From Ctenosaura bakeri (Eukaryota; Chordata; Lepidosauria; Squamata; Iguanidae), in contig CAOLHI010001442.1 in assembly GCA_948474755.1 (NCBI GenBank), positions 248,001 to 312,000 on the forward strand: a stretch of DNA of 64,000 nucleotides, in the 5' to 3' direction. Numbering within the stretch: position 1 is the stretch's first letter; each line of letters opens with the position of its first letter. This document shows, in pieces, positions 49,030 through 59,616 of this stretch. Position numbers and translations under genes: made by a program. Under the pieces are notes generated by a model, which saw only the letters and a list, made by a program, of their open reading frames with translations, had not been told where the DNA came from and ran no database searches.

Positions 49030-49238
49030 ATATTACTTCAAAAGTTGCCTGTCAACTTATGGTGAACCCATTAATTTTTCATAGGGTTTTCTTAGGCAAG
49101 GAATCCTCAGAGATGGTTTTGCTTCCTTCCTCTGAAATATAGCCTATAGCACCTGCTGTTTGTTGGTAGTCTCCCATCCAATACTAACCAGGGCAAGCAC
49201 TGCTTAGCTTCTACTGTTCGAGGGGATCTTGTGCCTTT
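49030..49238 (-). mobile_element. 5S rRNA-derived SINE, minus strand
   Basis: On the minus strand the head contains GAAGCTAAGCAGTGCTTGCC and TTAGTATTGGATGGGAGACT, matching the 5S rRNA internal control region, followed by the common SINE body (AACCATCTCTGAGGATTCCT) and an AAGTTGACAGGCAACTTT-like tail. It retains more of the 5S head than the copy at 24225. Confidence 0.88.
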
Positions 49239-49411
49239 CCTAACTAATTACTGTTTATTGGAGTATATTCTTGTCAGTGAAACCTGCATGCATACAATAA
49301 CAAGCTGTGTCATGCGATTCTCCAGCTGTGTCAACATGAGTCAGTATTGGGTTTGACAAAGGTAATGAGCCGATGTCCATAATTTCATTAAATAGCCTTG
49401 TTTCATTGCAG

Positions 49412-49624
49412 ATTGATGAAATGAATGTCTATGGAAATACTGCACTTCATATCGCTTGTTATAATGGACAGGATTCTGTGGCTAATGAGCTGATTGACTA
49501 TGGAGCTAATGTCAACCAACCTAATAACAGTGGATTCACTCCCCTGCATTTTGCCGCTGCTTCTACTCATGGAGCTCTTTGCCTTGAACTGCTAGTGAAT
49601 AATGGGGCGGATGTTAACATTCAG
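49412..49624 (+). CDS. ANKRD44: ANKRD44 coding exon (residues ~232-302)
   Basis: 213 bp, 71 codons, phase 0 at both ends; the largest exon here. It encodes [40 protein letters not shown] and [20 protein letters not shown] to [11 protein letters not shown], two ankyrin repeats ([10 protein letters not shown] and [10 protein letters not shown]). Acceptor TTGCAG, donor GTAAAG, a weaker donor than the others because +5 is A. Confidence 0.97.
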
Positions 49625-50521
49625 GTAAAGCAGTCAGTTTTACACCCCTCCATTTGATTGCCTGAACATCATCTCTGTTTCTATTTAATATCCTTGCCAA
49701 CTGCAAGTAAATGGAAGCAGGGATAACCACCGGTGGAGGGCTATGCTTTGTATTTGAGTATGTGTCTGTGCTGAGGAAAGAAAACAAAAGTGCCTGTACA
49801 ATCTCCTTTTGTTTCTCTCCCCACAAATCCTTTGGGGTAGATCACTGTTACATCCATTCAAGACAGAGGGAACTTAGTCACATTGTAAGTGATTTCATCC
49901 AAGACCTAGTGGAGCAGACTAGCTAGAGTTGCCACTTGCAGACAGCCAACATTATGTGATGAGGCAAAATGGGCATGACATCAGTTGGCTTTTTTTGATC
50001 ATGGTCTAACAATGGGTACCTCTTTGTATTGTCTTCATTATAATGAAGTCAGGATAGAGAAGAGAGACCAGGTGATTCCTAATGGTCATTTTAGTCAGCA
50101 AAGGTGGCCAACTAGTAACACAGTTAAAACAGATAGATGGCTCCTTCTTGTATTATCATAATATCTGAATAGGAGCAAGAGAGCCCAAGGAACCACCTGT
50201 ATAATAGAATAGGGAAAGATATAGTGTCATGTCTGACTTTTTCTGAGACAGATCTCTCGGTTCACTACTGTTGTAAACAGGATAGTGGTAGCATTGTAAT
50301 CCTTGCATCAGATTTGCTGCTTGATAGTCACTGCAGCTACAGCCTGCTGTTGACTTATACCTCAGTTCCATTTTGCAGAGCGGTTATTTAATATATAAAA
50401 GTCAAAGTTTGTGTATTTGTCTGTGTCAGGCAAGGACCTGACCTCATATGATTGGCTGTGTCAGGTGAAGACCTCATATGATTGGCTGCCTGAGAAGATT
50501 CTATGGAATCCTGGGGTTTGC

Positions 50522-50736
50522 TGTTTGTTAATAGTTAATTGATGAACTGTTATTTGTTGTGTGTTTTAAGGGGTTGGTTTAGGTGGGTTGGTGGGTGGGG
50601 AGGATTGGGTATGTTTTTAATGTTTTTTAATGTATTTCATGTATTTCATGTTGTTCGCCACCTCGATCCATATGGAGAGGCGGGACAGAAATAAATAAAC
50701 AAACAAACAAACAAACAAACAAACAAACAAACAAAC

Positions 50737-50814
<78 letters not shown>
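50522..50814 (+). mobile_element. Retroelement 3' end inserted in the Helitron
   Basis: TTTGC at 50517-50521 is repeated at 50815-50819; removing the insert restores GGGGTTTGCAGTTTAGGGAG, which matches the hairpin MITE interior carried by the Helitron. The insert has a GC-richer body with GCCACCTCGATCCATATGGA and GACAGAAATAAATAAAC, then (AAAC)n and an (AAT)n/(ATT)n tail. The GCCACCT...AAATAAATAA ending is typical of LINE 3' ends in squamates. Confidence 0.72.
50699..50814. repeat. (AAAC)n then palindromic (AAT)n/(ATT)n
   Basis: A (AAAC) tract is followed by about ten AAT units and then a similar or larger number of ATT units, so the trinucleotide tract is its own reverse complement over roughly 60-80 bp and can fold back on itself. 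Confidence 0.9.
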
Positions 50815-50816
<2 letters not shown>

Positions 50817-51156
50817 TGCAGTTTAGGGAGAGACCTTTAGTATTCTCAGCTGGAGAGCTCTTGGGACTGGCCATTTGCTATGGAGATGAGGCCTAGCAGC
50901 AATGAGGAGGGTAGTGTATTCCCTAAAGAACCCAACTTCTGTATGTTAATAACTCTAAATACAGATTGGATTGGGGAATATGGGGAAAAGTTACACGTAC
51001 TGGAGAAGACAGACTGGGTAATTGGAGACACAGGATATCAAATCTTTCTAACAACTATTACCTATGAGAAAATAAAATCCCGGGCAATGCCGGATATATA
51101 CGCTAGTGGAATATCAAGTAACAGAGTCATTCATTGTAAATCTATAAATTGTATGT

Positions 51157-51230
51157 TATTGTTAACTATCATCAAATTGACTTCAACTTATGGTGACCCT
51201 ATGAATGAGAGACTTCCAACTCATAAAACT
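51157..51230 (-). mobile_element. BovB/Sauria-SINE-type 3' end fragment
   Basis: GTTATTGTTAACTATCATCA, AATTGACTTCAACTTATGG and TGACCCTATGAATGAGAGAC parallel the terminal segment of the BovB at 52042. Only the 3' end is present. Sauria SINEs share this end with BovB, so which of the two it is cannot be decided. Confidence 0.6.
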
Positions 51231-52518
51231 TTTATCCTTTCTCTTCTCTTTTCTGTTCAGTAAATTTCATTTCATTTGCAGGGGCGGAGGGCATTGCTCT
51301 TCACTACTGCTGAAGATCTTTCTCAGATTCAAATTATTGAAATAGAAGTTTAAGTTTATTTAGTTTAAATTTATTTAGACACAGTTGCTTCTGTGAGAAG
51401 TCTGAATCCATGCTATCCATAGTAACTATTTAACCACTACAGGTGTGGCCTGAAACAAATTTCTTTGCAGTACACTCCTCATCCTTAGTGGGAGTGTTCT
51501 TTTTTATTGGGTTTGGAACAGTCAGAAGCTTACAGGAAAAGCTTTGTTTCTTTTCAGCTTTACCTCTGCAATCTTATATAGTGCTAAAGATCTTCAGATT
51601 AGGGCTGCTCCTGGTCCTGAAACTTTTTCTATTGCTCTGTACCTGGGGACAGAGAGGAACACAGAGTGTGCAGTGGGGGGCATTCATTTTAACCTGATAA
51701 CTTGCATCTGTTTTCCCTGCCTGCCCAAACTGTAGAAGGACTGTGCTTTCCTAACTCAAATGTGTGCTACTGTAGGGGGTTAGAATTAGGCACAAGCTTC
51801 TTCTGGCAGCAGAAATGTTATTTTGTTGGCAAAACCCTCTTCTGATGACTGACCTCAGAGATCTGTCAGCAGATCAGTGTTCTGTTGTGCTGGCTAAAAT
51901 CTGCTAGCAGAAGAGTTGAAATGGGGTGGAGAAGGTTAGGGTGAGAGAGAAGCCAAATTATGCCAGATCTAAATCTCCCTCAAGGTACCCCAGATTCAGA
52001 GGACCACAATGCTGGCACAAAGTTAGGCTAAGGTGAGAGAGAACTGTTGTTGTAGTTAACTGCCATCAAGTCAGCTTCAAGCTATGGGCAAGAGACCTCC
52101 AGGTCACCGTATTATCAGCTGCCCTGCTCAGGTCTTACAGATTCAGGAATGTGTCTTTCTTGATTGAATATATCCATCTGTAATGCGGTCTTCCTCTTTT
52201 CCTACTGCCTTTTCCCTTGGTAAACATTATTGACTTTTCTAGTGAGGCATGTTTTCTCATCATATAGCCAAAGGACAACAGCCCCAGTTTAGTCATCTTG
52301 GCTTCTAGGGAGAGTTCAGGCTTGATTTGCTCTAAGACCCATTCATTTGTCCTTTTAGCAATCCAATGTATTCATAGAACTCTTCTCCAACGCCACAGTT
52401 CAAATGAGTTTATTTTGTTCCTCTCAGCTTTCTTCACTGTCCAGCTTTCACAACCATACATGGAAATGGGAAATACAATGCACAGACAATCTTAACTTTA
52501 GTATTCAATGATATGCCC

Positions 52519-53270
52519 CAGTGATGTATACTCAAGTTGATAGACTCAGACTTAAGTTGGATTTAAGTTGCTTCAGTGACTCAACTCAGACTCAACTCGG
52601 CCATAAATGATGCACTGACTCAAGACTTGTGTATTTTTAATGACTGACTTGATGCCCTTCGTACAGTAACATAATGCCTTCATTCAGAAACCTTATGACT
52701 TTGAACACCTCCATCTCTTTTTGTCTACCAGGCACATGATGAGCCCAAAGTGTGGGTGCATTTCTCAGAGGGGAACAGCAAACAGGTTAGGCAGTGGGCT
52801 TGAGGCAAGCTTGAGGTCTTCTCAGCAACCTGACCCCTTGGCGTATCAGAGAAGCCTTCTAAAACATTTCCTAAGAGCAAAAGACAAGACTCACCCCCAG
52901 AGTGTAGGGTTCATTTCTCAGAGGAGAACAGCAAATGCGTTAGGCAATGGGCTTGAGGAGGAAAGATCCTTCCTTCTAAAGCTTTTGAATCTTCAGTAAT
53001 GGGGAGTAAGATAGGATACTGTTCCCCACTTCTTAAGCTACAGATGACAAAATTGCAGATGTGGAGAGCTGACTCTGCTTAAATTGTTAAAGCTGAATTT
53101 ATTTCATTCTATCTAGTAATTCTGGAATTTTGGTTGGGGTAAAGTTGGCTTCCAGACTTGAGGCTTGATTTGAGACTTGACTTGAAAGTATCTTCAAGGA
53201 CTTGAGACTTGAAGGTAGAGACTTGAGACTTGACTTGAAACTCAGAGTAAAAGACTTAAATGCATCACTG
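52519..53270. mobile_element. hAT-like element inside BovB
   Basis: The ends CAGTGATGTAT and ATGCATCACTG are inverted. The flanks ATATGCCC (52511-52518) and ATATAGCC (53271-53278) match at 6 of 8 positions, consistent with an aged 8-bp duplication. Both arms are built of repeated ACTTGAGACTTGA / TCAAGTCTCAAGT words. No transposase is recognisable. BovB sequence resumes on both sides. Confidence 0.72.
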
Positions 53271-53470
53271 ATATAGCCTTAAACTTGAAGATCTGGTCTA
53301 GTTCCTTCATAGCTGCCCTTCCAAGTCCTAGTCTTCTTTTGCTTTCATGATTACACTCTCCATTCTGATTAATGACTGAGCCAAGATATTGAAAACCGTG
53401 AACTATTTCAGTCTCCATTGTCTACTTTAAATCATCTGTTATGTAATGCTATGTAAATCGTCTGTGATCA

Positions 53471-53746
53471 TTATTTTTCTTTCTTAATGTTCAGCTGTAA
53501 ACCTACCTTCACACTTTCTTCCTTGACTTTCTTCAGTAATTGTTCCAAGTCTTTGCTATTTTCTGCTAGTATCATGGTGTCATCTGCATATCTTAAATCG
53601 TTTATGTTCCTTCCTCTAATTTTCATGTCTCCTTTCTCAGAATCTAATCCTGCTTTTTGTATGATATGTTCAGCATACAAGTTGAACAGATAAGGTGATA
53701 AAATACAACCTTGCCCGATCATGTTCCCATAATATGTGTTGTGCAA
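53471..53746 (-). pseudogene. BovB reverse transcriptase fragment
   Basis: A 91-codon open stretch encodes GQGCILSPYLFNLYAEHIIQ, then KIRGRNINDLRYADDTMILA and EESVKVGLQLNIKK, which match the RT palm of RTE-BovB LINEs, including the YADD active site. The usual VRQGC is IGQGC here. It ends abruptly upstream, so only a few RT motifs remain. This is a dead fragment in antisense orientation to ANKRD44. Confidence 0.88.
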
Positions 53747-54971
53747 CTTCAGATGTTCCTTTTGCCTCTGAGCACATCAACAGCTGATTATCCTTTCAGC
53801 TTGAGTCCAGTTGTGTCATTAGCCACAGCGCTACTTGTAATTATCCTCTTCTCTACCTCAGTAACTCACTGAAACTCATCTGACCTGACAGTGTCATCTT
53901 CTGGCACTACATCTTGTTTCATTTTTGATTGTCTCATCATAAGGCTTTCATGGTAAAAGACATTCAAAAGAAGTTTACCAAGCCCCCTTTTGCATAGAAC
54001 TAACAAGTATTAGTTTTGGTGCCACTGCCGTCATCTCTGAAAGATCTTCTGCCAGTGTGTCACACACACACCCCACTACTGCTGCTGCTGCCCAGTAGAT
54101 GTTTGTCATATTTGGTCTGGCTCCTCAGCAAAAGCATGTCTGACATGGGAGGTGCTACCAGTAGCACTGCTGCCTTCAACATAGCCTCTTGCCTCACAAG
54201 AGCACACAATACCACCACCATGAAAATGTAATGCCATTGGCAGGAAATGTGAGGATACTCCTAAGTAATTGCCTGCATCTGCAGTGTAGAAGGGAGTGGA
54301 TCAGCACAGCTTCAGCTGGCCTAGTGTTGGCTCTGCTAGTTATCTTGGCCAGTTAGGATTGTGCTTTTAATTTCTAGTCTCTCATAATATATCCCCATCG
54401 CCTCATTTCCTTAGACTCCATTCTTTTTTGCCCCCAAGCCATTTTAGAGTGCGAAGTAAGGATGGTCTAGTGGAAAATAAAGCAGAAATCTATGATTTTA
54501 TAATAACTGTAACTAGGTAGTAGTGTCTTTTATTTACTCGACAAACAAAAAGATTAGCAGTAGAAGCAAGAGCTCATATCTTTGGCCTCCAGTGTGAATC
54601 CAGTAATTATAGTCATGAGTTATTCTAGTCTTTCTCTATCTCCTCCACATTCTATAGATCCTAGAATTGCACAGAATAATTTTGGTGGGTTAAAAATGTT
54701 TCACTTTTACAAGTTTGTGTACTTCTACATACTTAAGGAGTCTCCTGAGTATACAAAAACAAGTACTTTGCTTTCGGTTGGCCTTGTTCAATGCTGGCAG
54801 TTAATTTAGGCGATCATATACCTATTTGAAGGAATGATGGGGTGAACTGTTAATTTGTGATAATCAATAAAAATTAGGACAAGGCATCAATTCTATCTTC
54901 TCATTAAATTGAATTATAGTCAATCAACAGTGATCATTTTATTATTATTTTGTATATTCTGCTTGTGACAG

Positions 54972-55050
54972 AGTAAAGATGGGAAGAGTCCACTGCATAT
55001 GACAGCTGTACATGGGAGGTTCACTCGGTCCCAAACCCTAATTCAGAATG
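54972..55050 (+). CDS. ANKRD44: ANKRD44 coding exon (residues ~303-329)
   Basis: 79 bp, 26 codons plus one base of glycine. It encodes [18 protein letters not shown] and RSQTLIQN, an ankyrin repeat with [10 protein letters not shown]. The split glycine is completed at 63349. Acceptor TGACAG, donor GTAAGA. Confidence 0.97.
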
Positions 55051-55609
55051 GTAAGATGGTTCTGTCTAATACTGTATGGTTTTCATGCATTACCTTCCAC
55101 AGAGGCTAGAAACCATAATTGGGAGGGAGGTGTGGATTCTGCTGCAGTGCAGTCCACTATGCACTGGACTATATCATCAAATTTCATTTCCCACCCTCAC
55201 TCCTTCATGTGATGTAAGTAATGGGCTAATTGTACCCTATCCATGCTATGTTTGCTGCCTTTGTATTTCCCAGATTTCAGACTTCATTTTCTCCTGGCAG
55301 AAATAAGTGAATTTCCTTTCCTACAAGCCTCTCTCGAAGGCAGTTCTTCTTTTAAATAAGTTGTATCTCCTCTCCAAAGCCACTCTAAACTGGGCTTCTA
55401 GCCAGTTCTAGTTGCTTCCATGTTTGTTTTACTTTTCTGACAATTCATGAGGATGTCAGAAGGACCAAGAATGTCCCAGTGGTAGAAAAGTGACCCCCTA
55501 GGTCTGAGCCCTTGATAAATGCAAGGAGGAAAGGTCTCAGACATAAGAATTCATGCCAGACATGACCATAATAAATAATTAAACACCCTAAAACAAATGA
55601 TAGAAACAA

Positions 55610-55800
55610 TATATAATATTACAAACAGGTATGAAACATTCCTCAAAGGGTGGCAGATTCTCCTTCTTTGGAGATCTTTAAATGGAAGTTGGATGGGCAT
55701 CTTTCAGGAATATTCTAAATGTGTATTCCTGCATGGCAGAGGGTCAGGCTGGACAGGCCTTGTGATCCTCTCTAACTCTCAGATTCAGTAATTCTGTATA
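55610..55800 (+). mobile_element. CR1 LINE 3' end
   Basis: GATTCTCCTTCTTTGGAGAT, TTAAATGGAAGTTGGATGGG, GCATGGCAGAGGGTCAGGCT and TCTAACTCTCAGATTCAGTA are the terminal words of CR1. Only the last ~190 bp are present, as usual for CR1 truncation. Confidence 0.85.
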
Positions 55801-56330
55801 AATACCAACAGCCCATGCAGATAAACAAGTGTACAGAGAGAAATGCAGGCCTGAACAAAATTGTGACAATTCATAAGAAAGAGTATAAACAACTGTATCC
55901 AGTCATAGCATAATGAAACAAGACACAGGAAGAAGTCAGGCCCATAGGTATACAGTCTGTCTATAATGGCAGCTGGCAAATGACTACTTCTGAGAAATTG
56001 TGGAGTTCTTTATCTGATCTTTCTCAGTGGAATAGTTTTCCATATCCAGTGTGACAGTTTCCAGTGACTATAAATGTACAAAAATACAAGCAATACAAAC
56101 AGTACTTCCAACAATAAGAACGCTGAAAATCTAACAGAAACCACAATTACTATTTAACTTCCTGCAGAAGCTCACTGCATAGTTGTATCATTCCAATATG
56201 TAATATAATACAATATGTCCCACCAACGTCCCCAAGCCCTCTATATGCCCCCAAACCTTTTTTAAAAGGAGTAAAAATCTGTCAAGTATTGGCTGAAAAT
56301 GAAAGTAGACGGGTTGTGATGTCATTTTTA

Positions 56331-56469
56331 GTTCTTCTTCATGGTCTCTGTGCCTCACACAGTGGGAATCTTCGTGCATGCACAGTAGCTTTTCGGAAAG
56401 TTCCAGAGCTGAACAGCTTGGCAGGAACCTCTCCCCCATCTGGTACTGAGCATGCTCAGTCCCGCCAAG
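56331..56469. repeat. Left inverted terminal repeat of DIRS
   Basis: GTTCTTCTTCATGGTCTCTG at the outer end, then TGCCTCACACAGTGGGAATC and TCTTCGTGCATGCACAGTAG up to TGAGCATGCTCAGTCCCGCC. It is the reverse complement of the right repeat with few differences but lacks the outer ~30-bp extension of the right copy. Confidence 0.9.
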
Positions 56470-56619
56470 CCAACGGTCTCTCATCAGTTTCATTTCATCC
56501 GCTGACCTGTTAGCAGCTCGGAAGGCTTCCTCGCTGAGCAGTTCTTCTAATTCTTGGTTTTTTCTTCATTTTTCTTGTCTCTTTACAACAAAAAACTGTA
56601 AGAACTCTTCCTCCTTCTT

Positions 56620-59110
56620 ATGTCGTCTCTGTTTAAGTTGTGCGTGTCGTGCGGTTGCAAGGTTTCTCTTTCGGATGCCCACCCCAAGTGCTTGTTCTGC
56701 CTCGGGGAGGGCCATAATGTTCGGGCTTGTTCTATTTGTGAGGATTTCACCTCCCAGACTCTGAAGAATAGAGCTTCTTGGCTGAAATCCTACTGCTGGG
56801 AGCAAGCCCTTCGTATTAAAGAGTGGGTGTCTTCCAATACCGCTCTTTCCACCATTTCAGTATCGACGCCTCCTGTGACATCCTCTGCCTCGGTCCCAAA
56901 ATTATCGATAACAACCGGTCCCTCAGTGTTGACACCTTCAGTACCAATACTGGCCTTGACCCCGCTGGCCTTACCGTCGATATCTTCTTTACTGAAGATT
57001 CCAGAGCTCTCCAAGATGCCTACTCTTCCATCCACCGCTGGAGATGCTACTTTGACCTTGCAGCAGGTGCCCATTCAGCCCAGCAAGGTCCCTACCTTGG
57101 CAGAGTGTAAATGGACCTTGTCGCACCATCCTTCTGTTTCTTCCAATTAGGAGAAAAAGGAGGAGGAGCATCACTCTCCTTCTCCCACTGCCCGTTCACC
57201 AGCTAATCGACCTTCTTCTCGTGGTCCCATACTGACACTTCCTCTGACATAACCTGTGATGTCTACCATCGAAGAGGATGATGCTCCTGTCCTTTAACTT
57301 GTGCAGGACACTGCCCAGCTCCCGGTGTTCTCAGTTCTGGCTGCTGCGGATTTCGTGTCTGACTTGGACCATCAGCCCTCACCACCGACCTCTCTGATTG
57401 TTACGTCAGACCAGTCCAGAGATGGGTGTCTGCAAACTCCACTGGCCCCAGCCCTCTCTTCTGGCCATCCCGAGTTGGACTGTCCGCCTGTTTCGGATGC
57501 TCCTTGGGCTATTTCCTGAGACCAGCCTTGAGTTAGTGCGGCCCGCTCTCCGGGACATGGTGAAAGGGGTGGATCCCCGCGTCGTTGCGACTACATCTAC
57601 CACACTGCTTACGAGCCTTTGTTAGCAAGAGTTGATTTGCCTTTCTCGCTGGCCTCCTATATCGCCTGGTATGGCCACGAGCACCTTTGGAGAGAGCAAC
57701 CCGGTTCCTACCACTCATATTTCCCTGTCTAATATGACCGGTACCATCCCAACATTCGTCGTTGGTCCCCTTACCGCCCTCGACGTTCACGTTCCCCATC
57801 ACAATCTCCTTCAGGATCTCATTACTGACGCTCCCCTTGGTATCGCCACTCCAGATCCCTTTCTCGGTCCCGATCAGCCTACTACTGTAGTTCATTGTCT
57901 TGGTCTTGTCACCGGTCCTAAGACCCATCACCTCATCATTGGGCCGTTTTGCCTCCTCCTTGGGTGACAGTGACAGTGTCCCGGCCTCTGCCGGATTCTC
58001 ATCCTGCGTCCACTCTGCCAACATCTCTGTCGGCCCCACTGTCAGTGCAGTCTGTCATTGCACCAATCTCGACTATCCTACCCATTTCGTTGGCATCGAC
58101 CTCGGTACCGCTTTGTATCCCAACCTCGGTACCGCTTCTGACTTTGTCTGTTCTAATAGTCTGTGCTCCCGTTCTGTCGGCTGTTCTTCCTGCAACGGAA
58201 CTCGCCCGACATCGTTGTTCTCGATCCTCTCGCTCATTGTCTCCTTCTTCTGGTTCTTATGATTCGGACGGTGAATCAACAGATTCTACACCGCAGTCTC
58301 ATACCTCCTCACCAATAGCGTTTGGGGACTTGTCTCCTGATTTAGCTCTGGAGGACGTCAAGCAGTTCTCTGACATATTAGTTAGAATGGCCAGTGCCTT
58401 GTGCCTCAACATCCTACCCAGTATCCCACTATGTCAACATTCGGCCTCCGTCGACGGCTCCGTGTTTCTGCCTGTCCTGCAGGAGGTTTTAAAACATCCT
58501 TGGACCCAGCCAGCATTGCTTCAACTGATCCCTCACTGCTTGGAACATCTTTACCGTACCCAGAAGAAGGATGTCAATTTCTTTCAATCATCCGACTCCT
58601 AATTCGATTGTCATTGAGTCATTCCAAACAAAAGGGGGCAAAAGGGCCCATACGATTTCACCTGATCATGAGGGCAGCCGTTTGGATGTCTTTGGCCATC
58701 GCTTCTACTCTGCCTCCTCGTTGATTGCCAGAATTTCTAACACTCAAGCTTGCCTGGCGGCCTATCAATGTAACATCTGGGATAGGTTTTTTTCCCCTGC
58801 TTTCCCACCTGCTGGATGACCACAGAGCTACTGCTGTCCAATATTTTAATGAGTCTGTCGCTCTTTCGAATCAACAGATTTTGTCGTCCTGACACATTGT
58901 TGAAGGTACAGCGTGTGTGATGGTGGGTGCAATCGCCCTCCGCCGATTTGCCTGGCTCTGGTCCACTGGGTTGACTGAGGATAGCAGAAAAAGGATTGAG
59001 GACCTGCCCTTTGATGGCCAAGGACTTTTTTATGTGACTACAGATGATGCTATGGACCATCTTATGAAAGCTCGACTGACAGCTAAGAAGATGGGCCTTC
59101 ATCCAACGGC
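56620..59110 (+). pseudogene. DIRS gag-like region, decayed
   Basis: Starts at an ATG with MSSLFKLCVSCGCKVSLSDA and a cysteine/histidine cluster CLFCLGEGHNVRACSIC, a zinc-finger-like N terminus seen in vertebrate DIRS gag. A long Ser/Thr/Pro-rich central part follows, then SDGESTDSTPQSHTSSPIAF, and near the end ALRRFAWLWSTGLTEDSRK followed by DLPFDGQGLFYV, the conserved C-terminal part of this gag. The frame is broken by a TAG at 57148-57150, a TAA at 57250-57252 and several shifts between the three + frames (the C-terminal block begins near 58917). Confidence 0.82.
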
Positions 59111-59616
59111 TCAACTTAGAAGATTATCTTCATCCTGTTCTTCATGGAAGTGCCCTTCCTACTGTTATATGTTGCGTTCTCCTCACTGCACGTCTCACCA
59201 ATCATCCTTGCCAGGTTCTTCCTGTTGCTCCTTTGGGCGATGTCAACAATCTTCTAAGAAATCCTCTTCAACTGCTAAGTCATGTTTTTCACTTTCCCTG
59301 CAGGTCACCACCTCTGCCTCTCTTTTATCTGCCAGACCACGTGTCCAGAACAACAGGACTGGCTCACCACCTCAACACCTGGCGCAAGATCACTTCGGAC
59401 TCCTGGGTTCTGACCAACATCTGTCTTGGCTGTGCCATCTAGTTTTGAAATACTCCCCCTCTTGGCGTCTTCTACTTCACCCCTGCCAGTCCAGCCCTTC
59501 TTGGAGAGGTCGAGACCCTCCTTCTCAAAGGGACCATAAAGCAGCTGCCACCCTTGGCCAAATCCACTGGCTTCTTCTCCCGGTACTTCACGGTATCCAG
59601 ATCGGACGGCACCTTG

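Larger units (their letters stand above)
47146..49411 (+). other. ANKRD44: Intron, 2.3 kb
   Basis: Contains a minus-strand tRNA-SINE (48360) and a minus-strand 5S-SINE (49030). A fold-back remnant may lie near 47555-47630 (GATGTGTTGGACTACAGCTT). The rest is unassigned. Ends ATTGCAG. Confidence 0.8.
50385..51106 (+). mobile_element. Non-autonomous Helitron with nested insertion
   Basis: Begins near TATATAAAAGTCAAAG and ends CCCGGGCAATGCCGG (a short hairpin), then ATATATACGCTAG followed by T, the CTAG/T terminus of Helitrons. A 45-bp block with CCTCATATGATTGGCTG is duplicated near the 5' end. The interior shares long runs with the minus-strand copy at 5811-6168. An unrelated retroelement sits inside at 50522-50814. 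The 5' TC is not evident, so the left end is approximate. No coding capacity. Confidence 0.82.
52042..53760 (-). mobile_element. RTE-BovB LINE 3' part, split by hAT element
   Basis: The minus strand encodes part of BovB reverse transcriptase (53471-53746) and then the 3' region ending near 52042, with TTAACTGCCATCAAGTCAGC at the terminal side and a GTTGTTGT tail complement. The + strand words TTCTAGTGAGGCATGTTTTC, CATCATATAGCCAAAGGACA and TCACAACCATACATGGAAAT are typical of antisense BovB. A 752-bp hAT-like element interrupts it at 52519-53270. The 5' half and endonuclease are missing. Confidence 0.85.
49625..54971 (+). other. ANKRD44: Intron, 5.3 kb, Helitron and BovB
   Basis: Contains a plus-strand Helitron with an inserted retroelement (50385-51106), a BovB/Sauria-type 3' end fragment near 51157-51230, and a minus-strand BovB split by a hAT-like element (52042-53760). 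The stretch 53760-54240 is probably repeat-derived as well (it includes CATAAGGCTTTCATGGTAAA, seen in squamate interspersed repeats) but I could not assign it. 51260-52040 and 54240-54970 show nothing recognisable. Acceptor GACAG. Confidence 0.75.

Noticed and set aside
53487..53693. Plus-strand 68-codon frame
   Set aside because: It is the antisense shadow of the BovB reverse transcriptase fragment.
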